DNA from: Aeoliella straminimaris
GTDB taxonomy: Bacteria; Planctomycetota; Planctomycetia; Pirellulales; Lacipirellulaceae
Assembly: GCF_024054565.1 (NCBI RefSeq)
Contig: NZ_JAMXLR010000020.1
Location: 1 to 64,000 of the forward strand
Direction of reading: 5' to 3'
Length of the DNA: 64,000 nt
Positions 56,601 through 64,000 of this stretch are shown piece by piece. The position numbers were made by a program, and so were the translations under genes. The stretch's first letter is position 1; each line of letters opens with the position of its first letter. The notes under the pieces are model-generated. The model had not been told where the DNA came from, searched no databases, and saw only the letters and a program-made list of their open reading frames with translations.

Positions 56601-57176
56601 CAGCACGATGGGCAGCCGGCCGCGGGCCGTTATATCGGGGCATCGTTTAGCATGGGAGGGTACAGCCACAGCACGGGGCTTGGCAAACTCGACGACCAGG
56701 GCCGCTTCCGCATCGCCGTTTCGCCCGGTGGCCGCATCGACGAGCACGAAATCACGATTCGCCACGGTGGTGGATCGACCGGCGTCACGCTGTTCTATAA
56801 GCCAGACGACGACCGCGGTGGCCACGACTTTGGTGTACTGAAACTTGGGCCTGCCGGCACGGTCCGTGGCCAGGTGCTTCACGAAGGGGGCTCGCCGGCC
56901 GTCGGTGTACCGGTGGCGCTGATGGCCGACGACTGGGAGCATAGCGAATACCGCGAGATGCTGCACGACAAGACCGACTCGGAGGGCCGTTTCGAAATCG
57001 ATGGGCTGGAATGCGTGCCGCAGAAAATCACTGTCGCCTACGGTAAGTGGGACATGCTGAGTATCAACCCGCCCGCACTCCAGACAACGGATAAGTATGG
57101 TAACCCCCGAACGGTCGTTACCCCTGCGACCGATCCGGTGGACTTGCAGATAGTGCTGAAAGACGGAGAAGAGTGA
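53691..57176 (+). CDS. M56-family membrane metallopeptidase with carboxypeptidase regulatory-like repeats
   Basis: An 1161-aa BlaR1-like protein. The N-terminal part (to about residue 360) has four to five membrane segments, and the zinc motif HELWH is at residues 227-231 (FAHELWHLRRGD). The third-ligand segment is NYEREAACDAAA, as in M56. After a further membrane segment (about 325-350) the rest is extracytoplasmic and built of several carboxypeptidase regulatory-like (Ig-type) domains, for example GQFVDGAGQPVAGVEVHCV, GSVQSASGSPLRDCTVTVRR and GQVLHEGGSPAVGVPVAL. The family's sensor domain is replaced by these repeats. It overlaps the BlaI gene by 4 bp. Confidence 0.92.
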   Translation: MNGWLDGIAGWSDYWAVVLVHSLWVGAVLAVIVALLLRQVSARRPDLRCGIAYGGLMLTLVGSLAAATLPMDRIAAPRPARSSPGASAQQNDSAHAPTTIVEAQEERSAALATSASAPASGRDAVSWQRILVGLWLVGVALMLVGIGRSHTAARGLVRRASDCHSEFITEALADTTRVLGTAGRVALRLSDEISSPLVYGFHSPIILIPASFASGVPIDTLRVIFAHELWHLRRGDAYFALVQNVVESILFYHPAVWWLSRQVNYEREAACDAAAATVVGEGTRVAAALIETAERGTAQPVAALAAARGFLPDRVQRLLRPNARLGTRVSWGGLVGLAAIGLAAALSLATGTTLVAKEVAVAMTPAQRVEAIEQAMAATEPDDVARIDPRTGQVADNVPRYEVTARLVAADGSPLPRRGSVTVNYQGHSIGLSYRNDSSMSTRLPVGVTFYITPNIEGFAPTQFGPYKMLDSAMDLQELLLTPGYSSRLKIVDSEGQPVEGAKIASAMVWTRIGSGGTGHGVPSLIGRMSDAQGEIELAHLAARPFDITIEKPGYERLRHELAFEPADLTTWKLTPTKPVTGQFVDGAGQPVAGVEVHCVRSEGDSLNSGDPRDEFLERLVHPEYTSGAPLTTADEQGRFELSTLKADAEYWFMALHADHAPTRLDGVQPGQALQQIVLPPRFELHGKLEGDLAKVFPDEGRRNIWFNNPLTYQDMSYSGNHRVEVDGNGNFTLPQLVPGRLSLTIDKQRIDRRIDTSTEDLVIDVDKLGNWGQENYRTVRLRIEGPNNQPVRGTVYLSWRLAEAPDVGRQQDGLWLEIPADDPVLETRVPVGADLWFSGNKLVAAYCRQKNLGKIPPGDGPYDVAVEVQAAGLVIGSVQSASGSPLRDCTVTVRRLERLLQEEDDTLNAWGEFSVGGLPLGDDQYVAQVRLNDTWQIVVSPPFELTKLEPIQELALTMPDPVHLTGQVLQHDGQPAAGRYIGASFSMGGYSHSTGLGKLDDQGRFRIAVSPGGRIDEHEITIRHGGGSTGVTLFYKPDDDRGGHDFGVLKLGPAGTVRGQVLHEGGSPAVGVPVALMADDWEHSEYREMLHDKTDSEGRFEIDGLECVPQKITVAYGKWDMLSINPPALQTTDKYGNPRTVVTPATDPVDLQIVLKDGEE

Positions 57177-57582
57177 CGCAGGCCGCGTCTGTTGCACCAA
57201 CAGAACGATCGAGAGCTGCGAGCAATCGCGGCATCGTCATGGCATGACGGTTGCCGCATGGCCGGCCAGGGTAGTTTTGTCGGCGGCTTGGAACCACGCG
57301 CCGGGGCAACGTGTTGCTGGCTTTGCGCAAATGTGACGTCGAATGTTGCAGCCAAGGAGTCGAGTCCACCGGCGTTGGTCGTTCGACGAGCATCGGAAAT
57401 CTGAATACGGACTCGCCGCGGGCCGGTTTTGCCCCTGCTGACAAGCCCTTGGGGCTTCACGGTCGACCGCCATCGACGGGACGATCCCACCTTTTTTGTG
57501 GTCCGCTGCCGGGGCGCTGGGGTATAACCACAATAGTCGTCCCCCTCAGGCTGTCCGTCCCTGCTCACTTGATGAGGCTTTT
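57177..57582. other. Intergenic region upstream of the TPR peptidase gene
   Basis: 406 bp without a supported gene. A TATAAC near 57522 could be a -10 element for the next gene. I see no terminator with a T-run and no repeat family copy. Confidence 0.45.
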
Positions 57583-60171
57583 GTGTCGCAATTTATTGCT
57601 CCACTGTTAGCCGCAATGCTCGCCGCTGTGGGACTCGCTCCATCCATTCTGGGGGCGACGTTCAGGGATGCCGAGAAACTTTTTTTGGCGGGCGAATACG
57701 AAGACTGCGCAAGCATGGCAGCGGCGGAGATCGAGCAAGGCATCCGGTTCGAGCCCTGGCGACACGTCAAAGCCAAGGCGGAAATGGCGCTTGGCCGCTA
57801 CGCCGAGGCTCGCGAGACGGTCGAGGAGGGGATCACTTCGTACCCCACCAGCATCGAGATGCGGTTGCTGGCCCACCAGGTGTTTCGCTTCAACGATAAG
57901 CCACAAGCGGCCCAGACTCAGTTGCAGCAGGTGGCCAACATTGTCCGCACCCGCTTGCGCCGCCGCGCTTCGCCGGACGAGCAACTGGCCATGGGACAAT
58001 TCTTACTGGAACAGGGCGCCGATGCCCGTCAGGTGTTGGAGCTGTGCTACGACCCGGTGACCAAGGCGTTTCCCAGCTACGTCGACGGCTACCTGGCGAC
58101 GGCCCGGCTCGCGCTGGACAAGTACGACAATCGCCTGGCGGCCAGTACCTTGCAGGCGGTGCCCGAGACCTCGCGCAACCATCCCGACTATCACTACTTG
58201 CTGGCGCGCACCTTTTTGAGTGACAACCCCGAGCGTGCCAACGAGGCGCTCGACAAGGCGCTTGAGATCAATCCTCGGCACACGGACAGCCTGCTGATCG
58301 TGGCGGAGAAGTTAATCGATGGCGAACAATACGACGAAGCCCACCAGACGCTGGCCGAGGTGCTGAAGATCAATCCCAAGCATCCCCAGGCCTTGGCCTT
58401 CGAGGCGGTGCTGGCAAATCTGGAAGGCGAGCCGGATCGCGAACGGGCCCAGCGAAAGGCCGCCCTGGATAGTTGGTCGCAGAATCCCGAGGTCGACTAC
58501 ACGATCGGCGCCAAGCTTTCGGACAAGTACCGCTTTGCCGAAGGCGCTGCGTACCAGCGGCGTGCCCTGGCCATGGACAGCAGCTATCTGCCGGCCCGCG
58601 TCCAATTGGCACAAGACCTGTTGCGGTTGGGCGACGAGGCGGAAGGCTGGCAACTGATCCAGCAGGTGTTCGAGACCGATGGCTACAACGTGGTCGCTCA
58701 CAACCTGGTTACGTTGCACGACAGCCTGGACGACTATCGCGTGCTGCAAAACGACTCGTTTCGCGTACGGATGCCCCAACACGAAGCAGCCATCTATGGC
58801 CAGCGTGTGCTCGAATTGCTCGACGAAGCGAAACGCGTGTTGTGCGAAAAGTACGAAGTCGAGCTTAGCGGGCCGGTGGTGGTGGATATCTTCGCCAACA
58901 AGAACGACTTCGCCGTCCGCACGTTCGGTATCCCTGGTGCCGATGGCTTTCTGGGGGTTTGCTTCGGCAATGTCATCACGGCCAACAGTCCTTCCGCGCT
59001 GGGGGCCGACAAGTCCAACTGGGAAGCCGTGCTGTGGCACGAGTTCTGCCATGTCGTGACGCTGCAGAAGTCGCACAACAAGATGCCTCGCTGGCTGAGC
59101 GAAGGCATGTCGGTGTATGAGGAGCTCGAACGCGACGGTGGCTGGGGCCAAACGATGAATCCCACGTACCGCCAATTCATTCTCGACGGCCAGATGGCGC
59201 CGCTCAGCGAACTGAGCTCGATGTTTCTGGCGCCCGAAAGCCCCATGCAACTGCAGTTCGCCTACTTCGAGTCGGCCATGGCAGTCGAGTACATCGTTGA
59301 GAACTATGGCGTCGATTCTCTCAAGCAGATGCTCGACGACCTCGCTCGCGGCGATTCGATCAACGAAACGTTGGTGCGCCACGTTGCACCGCTGGGCAAG
59401 CTCGATGCCGAGTTTCGCGACTACCTGCTGGAGCAGGCCAACCAACTCGGGGCGAAACTCGATTGGGAGGAAGCGACGCTGCCTGCCAGTGCCGATTCCG
59501 AAATGATCGCCCAGTGGCTCGAAGACCATCCCGACAACTTCTACGGCCTGGTTCGCCAGGCGCAGGCCCTGGTCCAAGAGGAAGATTGGCCCGCGGCGCT
59601 GGAGGTGGCCCAGCGATTGCGCGAGTTGATTCCCGAATACACCGGTGCAGGCAATGCCTACGCGGTGCTGGCCCGAGCGTACCGCGAGTTGCACGACACG
59701 GCCGCCGAGCGCGAAGCCCTGGAGGCCTGGGCCCAGCGGGATGGCGACGCGATGGACGCTTACCTGCGGCTGATTGAACTGGGCCGCACGGCCGAAGACT
59801 GGCAGTTGGTCGCCGCCAACGCGCGGCGGATGCTGGCGGTCGATCCGCTGACACCAATTCCGCACCGCCACCTGGCCGAAGCCGCCGAACAGCAGGGCGA
59901 GCCGTCCGCGGCGATTGCCGCCTACCGGGCGCTGCTGCAGTTCGACACCGTGAACCCGGTGAACGCTCACTATCGGTTGGCGCAGTTGCTGCGGGACGAA
60001 GGCCATACCGACCAGGCTCGCCGCGAAGTGCTGCTCGCCCTGCAAGATGCACCCCGTTTCTTGGACGCGCACCGATTGTTGTTAGAGCTGGCCGAAGCAG
60101 ACACCACCAGCGCGGACGAAGAGCCTCCGACCTCGCCAGACGAGCCCGCAGGAGAGGATGATCCAGAATGA
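57583..60171 (+). CDS. TPR protein with a peptidase MA-like metalloprotease domain
   Basis: An 862-aa exported protein from GTG at 57583, preceded by GATGAGG. The signal sequence is VSQFIAPLLAAMLAAVGLAP. Tetratricopeptide-type helices fill residues about 30-390 and again about 650-840 (RHTDSLLIVAEKLIDGEQYD and ALEVAQRLRELIPEYTGAG are examples). Between them lies a gluzincin-type peptidase domain with HEFCH at residues 486-490 and the downstream Glu in RWLSEGMSVYEEL, matching the peptidase MA family. The tail is acidic. The last codons overlap the DUF4159 gene by 4 bp, so the two are translationally coupled. Confidence 0.9.
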   Translation: MSQFIAPLLAAMLAAVGLAPSILGATFRDAEKLFLAGEYEDCASMAAAEIEQGIRFEPWRHVKAKAEMALGRYAEARETVEEGITSYPTSIEMRLLAHQVFRFNDKPQAAQTQLQQVANIVRTRLRRRASPDEQLAMGQFLLEQGADARQVLELCYDPVTKAFPSYVDGYLATARLALDKYDNRLAASTLQAVPETSRNHPDYHYLLARTFLSDNPERANEALDKALEINPRHTDSLLIVAEKLIDGEQYDEAHQTLAEVLKINPKHPQALAFEAVLANLEGEPDRERAQRKAALDSWSQNPEVDYTIGAKLSDKYRFAEGAAYQRRALAMDSSYLPARVQLAQDLLRLGDEAEGWQLIQQVFETDGYNVVAHNLVTLHDSLDDYRVLQNDSFRVRMPQHEAAIYGQRVLELLDEAKRVLCEKYEVELSGPVVVDIFANKNDFAVRTFGIPGADGFLGVCFGNVITANSPSALGADKSNWEAVLWHEFCHVVTLQKSHNKMPRWLSEGMSVYEELERDGGWGQTMNPTYRQFILDGQMAPLSELSSMFLAPESPMQLQFAYFESAMAVEYIVENYGVDSLKQMLDDLARGDSINETLVRHVAPLGKLDAEFRDYLLEQANQLGAKLDWEEATLPASADSEMIAQWLEDHPDNFYGLVRQAQALVQEEDWPAALEVAQRLRELIPEYTGAGNAYAVLARAYRELHDTAAEREALEAWAQRDGDAMDAYLRLIELGRTAEDWQLVAANARRMLAVDPLTPIPHRHLAEAAEQQGEPSAAIAAYRALLQFDTVNPVNAHYRLAQLLRDEGHTDQARREVLLALQDAPRFLDAHRLLLELAEADTTSADEEPPTSPDEPAGEDDPE

Positions 60172-61061
60172 AATACGTTCGACAGCTAAAACCGATCCGG
60201 CTGGCATTGGCTGCGGCGCTGACGCTCGCGATTGCCGGCGTGGTGGCCGCGCAGCGTGGCTTCGACGGTTGGTACAACGACTCCGACAACCGCGGCGGCG
60301 TGCCCGAGTGGGAGAACGAAGCAGGGTTCGAGAAAGATGTCTTCACCTTCGCCCGCGTGCAGTGGAGTTCGTACGGTGGCGGGTCTCGACGCGGTTGGGG
60401 GCGGGGCGGACGTTGGAGAACCGACTGGCCTTCGAGCGACAACAACTTTTCGTATCGGCTACAACAGCTGACTTCCCTGAAGGTCAATCCGGAACCGGCA
60501 ATCGTACGCCTGACCGACGACGAACTGTTCGACTATCCGTTCATTTACATCATCGAACCGGGAGACCTCGTGTTTTCCGAGGCCGAAGTCGAAGCATTGC
60601 AGCGCTATCTGCTAAGCGGTGGCTTTCTGATGGTCGACGATTTCTGGGGCGACTACCAGTGGGCCAATTTCGAACGAGAGATTAAACGGGTGTTCCCCAA
60701 TCGTCCGATCGTCGAATTGCCACTGGACCATGAGATCTTCTCGTGCGTCTACCGTCTGAAAGAGAAACCACAAGTCTGCAGCTACCACCGGGCGAGCGAA
60801 GGGCGCGATGCCGAAGGTCGGATGTTTCCGGGTGCACAGAAGGTGACATGGGAAGACGGTCACGGCGGCGATTGTCGGACGGTTCACTACAAAGGTATAT
60901 TCGACGACAAAGGCCGCATGATGGTCATCATCTGCCATAACACCGACCTCGGCGATGGCTGGGAACGAGAAGGAATGGCCGAGTGGTACTTCAGCGAGTT
61001 TGCTGAGAACAAGTCGTACCCCATGGGAATCAACATCGTGGTCTACGCCATGACGCATTGA
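60168..61061 (+). CDS. DUF4159 protein
   Basis: A 297-aa protein with a signal sequence or membrane anchor (residues about 11-29). The DUF4159 core covers residues 50-297: VFTFARVQWSSYGGG, RLQQLTSLKVNPEPAIVRLT, LFDYPFIYIIEPGDL, LSGGFLMVDDFWGDY and GINIVVYAMTH at the end. The fold is flavodoxin- or GATase-like, and its role is unknown. It overlaps the TPR peptidase gene by 4 bp and is followed 163 bp later by moxR. In planctomycetes DUF4159 genes are regular companions of MoxR-DUF58-BatA clusters, which are linked to envelope or metal-centre assembly. Confidence 0.92.
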   Translation: MKYVRQLKPIRLALAAALTLAIAGVVAAQRGFDGWYNDSDNRGGVPEWENEAGFEKDVFTFARVQWSSYGGGSRRGWGRGGRWRTDWPSSDNNFSYRLQQLTSLKVNPEPAIVRLTDDELFDYPFIYIIEPGDLVFSEAEVEALQRYLLSGGFLMVDDFWGDYQWANFEREIKRVFPNRPIVELPLDHEIFSCVYRLKEKPQVCSYHRASEGRDAEGRMFPGAQKVTWEDGHGGDCRTVHYKGIFDDKGRMMVIICHNTDLGDGWEREGMAEWYFSEFAENKSYPMGINIVVYAMTH

Positions 61062-61224
61062 GCCGAGCTTTTGGCCGGCAGCATTTCGGCACGGCGCTCT
61101 GCTGAGGAAAGAACCGGGTCTGGTCGAAACAGCGAGGCCCATCGTGAAGCGCAGTCGTAACGGCCGGCAGACGGTGCCAACAACGATCTTGGAAGTAGTG
61201 TCCTTTGAATGAATCGGAGAAACT

Positions 61225-62238
61225 GTGAGCGTAGAGATCGATAACTTCGAACAAGAACAGCAGATCGTTGAGCAGGTTCGCGATGGCAGCCGACGGATTC
61301 GTGAAGAGTTGTCCAAGGTCATCATCGGCCAGCAGGAAGTGGTCGAGCAACTTTTGATCACGCTGTTCGCCGGCGGGCACTGCTTGCTGACAGGTGCGCC
61401 CGGGCTGGCGAAGACGCTGCTGGTGCGGTCCATCGCCCAGGTGTTCCATCTCAAGTTCCAGCGGATCCAATTCACGCCCGACCTGATGCCGGCCGACATC
61501 ACCGGCACGGAAATCCTGGAGGACTCGGCCGACGGTCACCGCCGACTGCAGTTTGTCCGCGGCCCGATCTTCGCCAACGTGATTCTGGCCGACGAAATCA
61601 ACCGCACGCCGCCGAAAACACAGGCCGCCTTGCTCGAGGCGATGCAGGAACACCAGGTCACCGCTGGTGGCGTTCGCTACCCGCTGGACGAACCGTTTTT
61701 CGTGCTCGCCACGCAGAACCCCATCGAAATGGAGGGCACCTATCCCCTGCCCGAGGCCCAGCTCGACCGATTCATGTTCAACGTGGTGATCGACTACCTT
61801 CCCGAAGACGAAGAAGTCGACGTAGTGACCCAGACCACTTCGCGCAAGCCCGAACCCATCGAGCCGATTTTCAACAGCGACGACGTGCTCCGCTTTCACG
61901 AGGTGGTCCGACGAGTGCCCGTGGCCCGCGAGATGGTTCGCTACGCAGTTCGTCTGGCGGCGGCCTCGCGGCCCGGACAGGCCGAAACCCCCGCGTTCGT
62001 CAACGATTGGGTTAGTTGGGGTGCCGGCTTGCGGGCGGGGCAATATTTGATTCTCGGGGCCAAAGCTCGGGCGTTGCTGAATGGCCGCTCGCACGTGGCG
62101 CCCGAAGACATTCGCGCCCTGGCCCACGCCACGCTCCGCCACCGCACGCTCATTGGTTATCGCGCCGAAGCCGAAGGGGTAACCGTCGACGATGTGATCG
62201 ATCGCCTGCTCAAACACGTGGCCGTGCCCACCGAGTAG
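61225..62238 (+). CDS. MoxR-family AAA+ ATPase
   Basis: A 337-aa chaperone-like ATPase that works with vWA-domain partners. GTG at 61225 has CGGAGA ahead of it. The P-loop is GAPGLAKT (residues about 57-64), Walker B is VILADEINRTPPKTQAALLE, sensor 1 is in LATQNPIEMEGTYPLPEAQLDR-like sequence, and the C-terminal lid has the sensor 2 region (LGAKARALLNGRSHVAPEDI). The length and motifs are standard for the family. The partner candidates are the next two genes, DUF58 and BatA-like vWA. Together they resemble the MoxR-DUF58-Bat cluster known in many bacteria. Confidence 0.95.
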   Translation: MSVEIDNFEQEQQIVEQVRDGSRRIREELSKVIIGQQEVVEQLLITLFAGGHCLLTGAPGLAKTLLVRSIAQVFHLKFQRIQFTPDLMPADITGTEILEDSADGHRRLQFVRGPIFANVILADEINRTPPKTQAALLEAMQEHQVTAGGVRYPLDEPFFVLATQNPIEMEGTYPLPEAQLDRFMFNVVIDYLPEDEEVDVVTQTTSRKPEPIEPIFNSDDVLRFHEVVRRVPVAREMVRYAVRLAAASRPGQAETPAFVNDWVSWGAGLRAGQYLILGAKARALLNGRSHVAPEDIRALAHATLRHRTLIGYRAEAEGVTVDDVIDRLLKHVAVPTE

Positions 62239-62293
62239 CGCGACGCCACCCGACGCCTCCCTCTCAAACTCCCCCCCCTGTTGCAGTCCCGCC

Positions 62294-63283
62294 ATGCCCG
62301 CCGCACCGGACAATCGAACGACGCCCGCCTCCGGGCAGCCTGCCGGCGGCGCTCGCAGCGTCAGCTTCATGGATCCGCAAACGCTCATGCAGATCAAGAA
62401 TCTGCAGATGCGGGCCAGGGTGATTGTCGAGGGGTTTTACTCGGGCATCCACCGCAGCCCGTACCATGGCTTCTCGGTGGAGTTCAGCGAGTACCGTCAG
62501 TACGTACCGGGGGACGATGTGCGTTACGTCGATTGGCGGTTGTTCGCCCGCAGCGATCGCTACTATGTCAAGCGGTTTGAAGACGAGACGAACTTGCTGT
62601 GCTACTTGCTGGTCGACACGAGTAAATCGATGGGCTTTGCATCGGGCGAGATCACGAAGCACGAGTACGCCCGCACGCTGGCCGCTACGATGGCGTACTT
62701 CTTGTACCTGCAGCGCGATGCCGTAGGGCTGGCGGTCTTCGACGAGCAGATCAGCGAATACCTTCCGCCGCGACATCGCACAGGACACCTCCGCCACTTC
62801 ATGGCCGCTTTGCAGCGCGAGCCGCAGGGTACCGGCACCAACCTGGCCGAACCGCTGGACCAGATTGCCAAGACCGTCAGCAAACGCGGCATGGTGATCT
62901 TGATTTCCGACCTGCTGGCGCCGATCGAAGTGCTGTCCACGCAGTTGGGGTACCTTCGATCGCGAGGGCATGACGTGCTGGTGCTGCGCGTGATCGATCC
63001 CAGCGAGTCGACCTTCCCGTTCACCAATCCGCAAATGTTTCACGACATGGAGTCGGGCAAGCGGCTGTACATCGATCCCGAGGCGGCTCGCGAGCAGTAC
63101 CTCCAGGCGTTCAACAGCCACGCCGCGGCTTTAAAGAGCGTGTGCAGCGACCTGGGAGTGGAGTACGTGGTTTGCCCGACCGATCGACCGCTTGAACTGT
63201 CGTTGTTCGACCTGCTGCGGGCACGGATGCAGCAAGGTCGCGCCCCCTCGCACAACGACCGGACCGCCAGGAGGGTGTCTTGA
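62294..63283 (+). CDS. DUF58 protein
   Basis: A 329-aa DUF58 protein with a vWA-like core and no membrane segment. The family signature is RQYVPGDDVRYVDWRLFARS followed by DRYYVKRFEDE. The vWA metal-binding motif appears as LLVDTSKSMGF (DxSxS) near residue 110. The stretch KRGMVILISDLLAP is a later strand. The first 25 residues are disordered. It begins 55 bp after moxR and its stop overlaps the TTG start of the BatA-like gene by 4 bp, so the cluster is an operon. Confidence 0.94.
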   Translation: MPAAPDNRTTPASGQPAGGARSVSFMDPQTLMQIKNLQMRARVIVEGFYSGIHRSPYHGFSVEFSEYRQYVPGDDVRYVDWRLFARSDRYYVKRFEDETNLLCYLLVDTSKSMGFASGEITKHEYARTLAATMAYFLYLQRDAVGLAVFDEQISEYLPPRHRTGHLRHFMAALQREPQGTGTNLAEPLDQIAKTVSKRGMVILISDLLAPIEVLSTQLGYLRSRGHDVLVLRVIDPSESTFPFTNPQMFHDMESGKRLYIDPEAAREQYLQAFNSHAAALKSVCSDLGVEYVVCPTDRPLELSLFDLLRARMQQGRAPSHNDRTARRVS

Positions 63284-64000
63284 GCGTACTCGCACCACTC
63301 TACTTGCTGGGCCTGGCGGCCATATCGCTGCCACTGGTGTTTCACCTGATCCGCCGCACGCCCCGCGGCGAGATGCTGTTCAGTTCGTTGATGTTCTTGC
63401 AGCCCTCGCCGCCGAGGGTTACCAAGCGAAGTCGCATCGACAACCTATTGCTGCTCTTGTTGCGTGCCTTGGCCATTACGTTGCTGGCCATTGCCTTCGC
63501 GCGGCCACTGTTTCGTCAGGCCGCCCTGGTGCAGCCCGACGACGTGGGGCGCCAGCGCGTTGCGGTGCTGGTGGATACCAGCGCCAGCATGCGCCGCGGC
63601 AACCTGTGGCAACAAGCCGTCGCGGCCGTGGACGACACTCTGGCCGAGTATCGCCCGCAAGATCGCTTCGCCGTGTATGCCTTCGACGAAACGCTGCGGC
63701 CGGTCGCCAGCCACCACGATCTGGCGGGGCTGGAAGCTTCGCGGCGCCGCCCGGCGGTCAATGGAATGCTGAAACAAATGCAGCCGACCTGGGCGGGCAC
63801 CCACCTGGGGCAGGCGCTGGCCGATGCCCTGGCGTCGCTGGAAGACATGCACGATACCGATGGTGAAGAGGTTGCCGCCCCCCGACGAATTGTGCTGATC
63901 ACCGATCTGCAGTCTGGCAGCCGGCTCGATGCCTTGGCCGCTTACGAGTGGCCCGAAGATGCGTCGCTGGAGTTGATACCGCTGACGCTGGATGAACCGA
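63280..64000 (+). CDS. BatA-like vWA membrane protein (partial)
   Basis: The gene runs off the window's right end. The likely start is TTG at 63280, because a strong AGGAGG lies five bases before it and it overlaps the DUF58 stop (TTGA). The N-terminus is the BatA-type region with two membrane segments: LYLLGLAAISLPLVFHLIRR, then LFSSLMFLQPSPP and LLLLLLRALAITLLAIAFARP. A vWA domain follows (VAVLVDTSASMRRG, with the DxSxS metal site near residue 98, and RIVLITDLQSG near 207). About 240 residues are visible. The partner MoxR and DUF58 are directly upstream. Confidence 0.92.
   Translation, partial: MSVLAPLYLLGLAAISLPLVFHLIRRTPRGEMLFSSLMFLQPSPPRVTKRSRIDNLLLLLLRALAITLLAIAFARPLFRQAALVQPDDVGRQRVAVLVDTSASMRRGNLWQQAVAAVDDTLAEYRPQDRFAVYAFDETLRPVASHHDLAGLEASRRRPAVNGMLKQMQPTWAGTHLGQALADALASLEDMHDTDGEEVAAPRRIVLITDLQSGSRLDALAAYEWPEDASLELIPLTLDEP

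Noticed and set aside
58312-60072. 586-aa open frame on the minus strand
   Set aside because: It is antisense to the TPR peptidase gene and has no recognisable domain.

Overview
The window reads as a chromosomal segment of a planctomycete, probably of the Pirellulales. This is inferred from gene content, not from a marker search. The pointers are an exosortase with PEP-CTERM proteins that carry dockerin-like repeats, a BlaI/M56 pair whose peptidase has a long repeat tail, a DUF4159-MoxR-DUF58-BatA cluster, a methanopterin-linked mch gene, a GxxExxY gene and many short palindromic intergenic repeats. I see no rRNA, tRNA, transposase, integrase or CRISPR array.

Layout. 1-2300: a repeat-rich accessory stretch with two orphan genes. 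2357-8283: thrS, a small secreted protein, an exported nickel superoxide dismutase, a proline-rich secreted protein and a Wza-like exporter. 9072-12880: exosortase and a Wzc-like chain-length protein whose P-loop is degenerate. 13098-17701: permease, LRR membrane protein, and an operon of a membrane-anchored protein, scpB and an extremely acidic protein. 17912-25240: cysteine desulfurase, then dnaA, a probable origin, dnaN, dciA and gyrB. A GxxExxY gene sits between dciA and gyrB inside a 26-bp inverted repeat. 25191-26660: an accessory spot with a DUF433/DUF5615 toxin-antitoxin pair bracketed by a second copy of the gyrB 3' end, then an orphan gene between two 67-bp direct repeats. 26669-31308: S1-domain protein, mch and two paralogous secreted proteins.

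31541-38272: PilZ, anti-sigma-like, peroxiredoxin, rsfS, argS, a DUF1269-like protein and a TIGR03032-like protein. 38483-41030: a PEP-CTERM protein with a CHRD-like domain, and an XRE regulator with a conserved unknown partner behind a perfect 20-bp palindrome. 41097-45894: a GntR/ABC operon with a giant permease. 46216-49519: secreted and glycoside-active proteins. 49556-53095: an accessory spot (SUKH protein, two orphans, a dockerin/PEP-CTERM gene) in which the 3' end of the neighbouring GNAT gene is duplicated. 53290-64000: BlaI/M56, a TPR peptidase, and the DUF4159-MoxR-DUF58-BatA cluster, cut by the window end.

The most unusual signal is that the same architecture appears twice: a host gene, then a cargo gene or genes in the same orientation, then a stray copy of about 50 bp of the host gene's 3' end. 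In both cases the two copies differ almost only at synonymous positions. This suggests a recurring way of adding genes at gene 3' ends that leaves the host protein intact.
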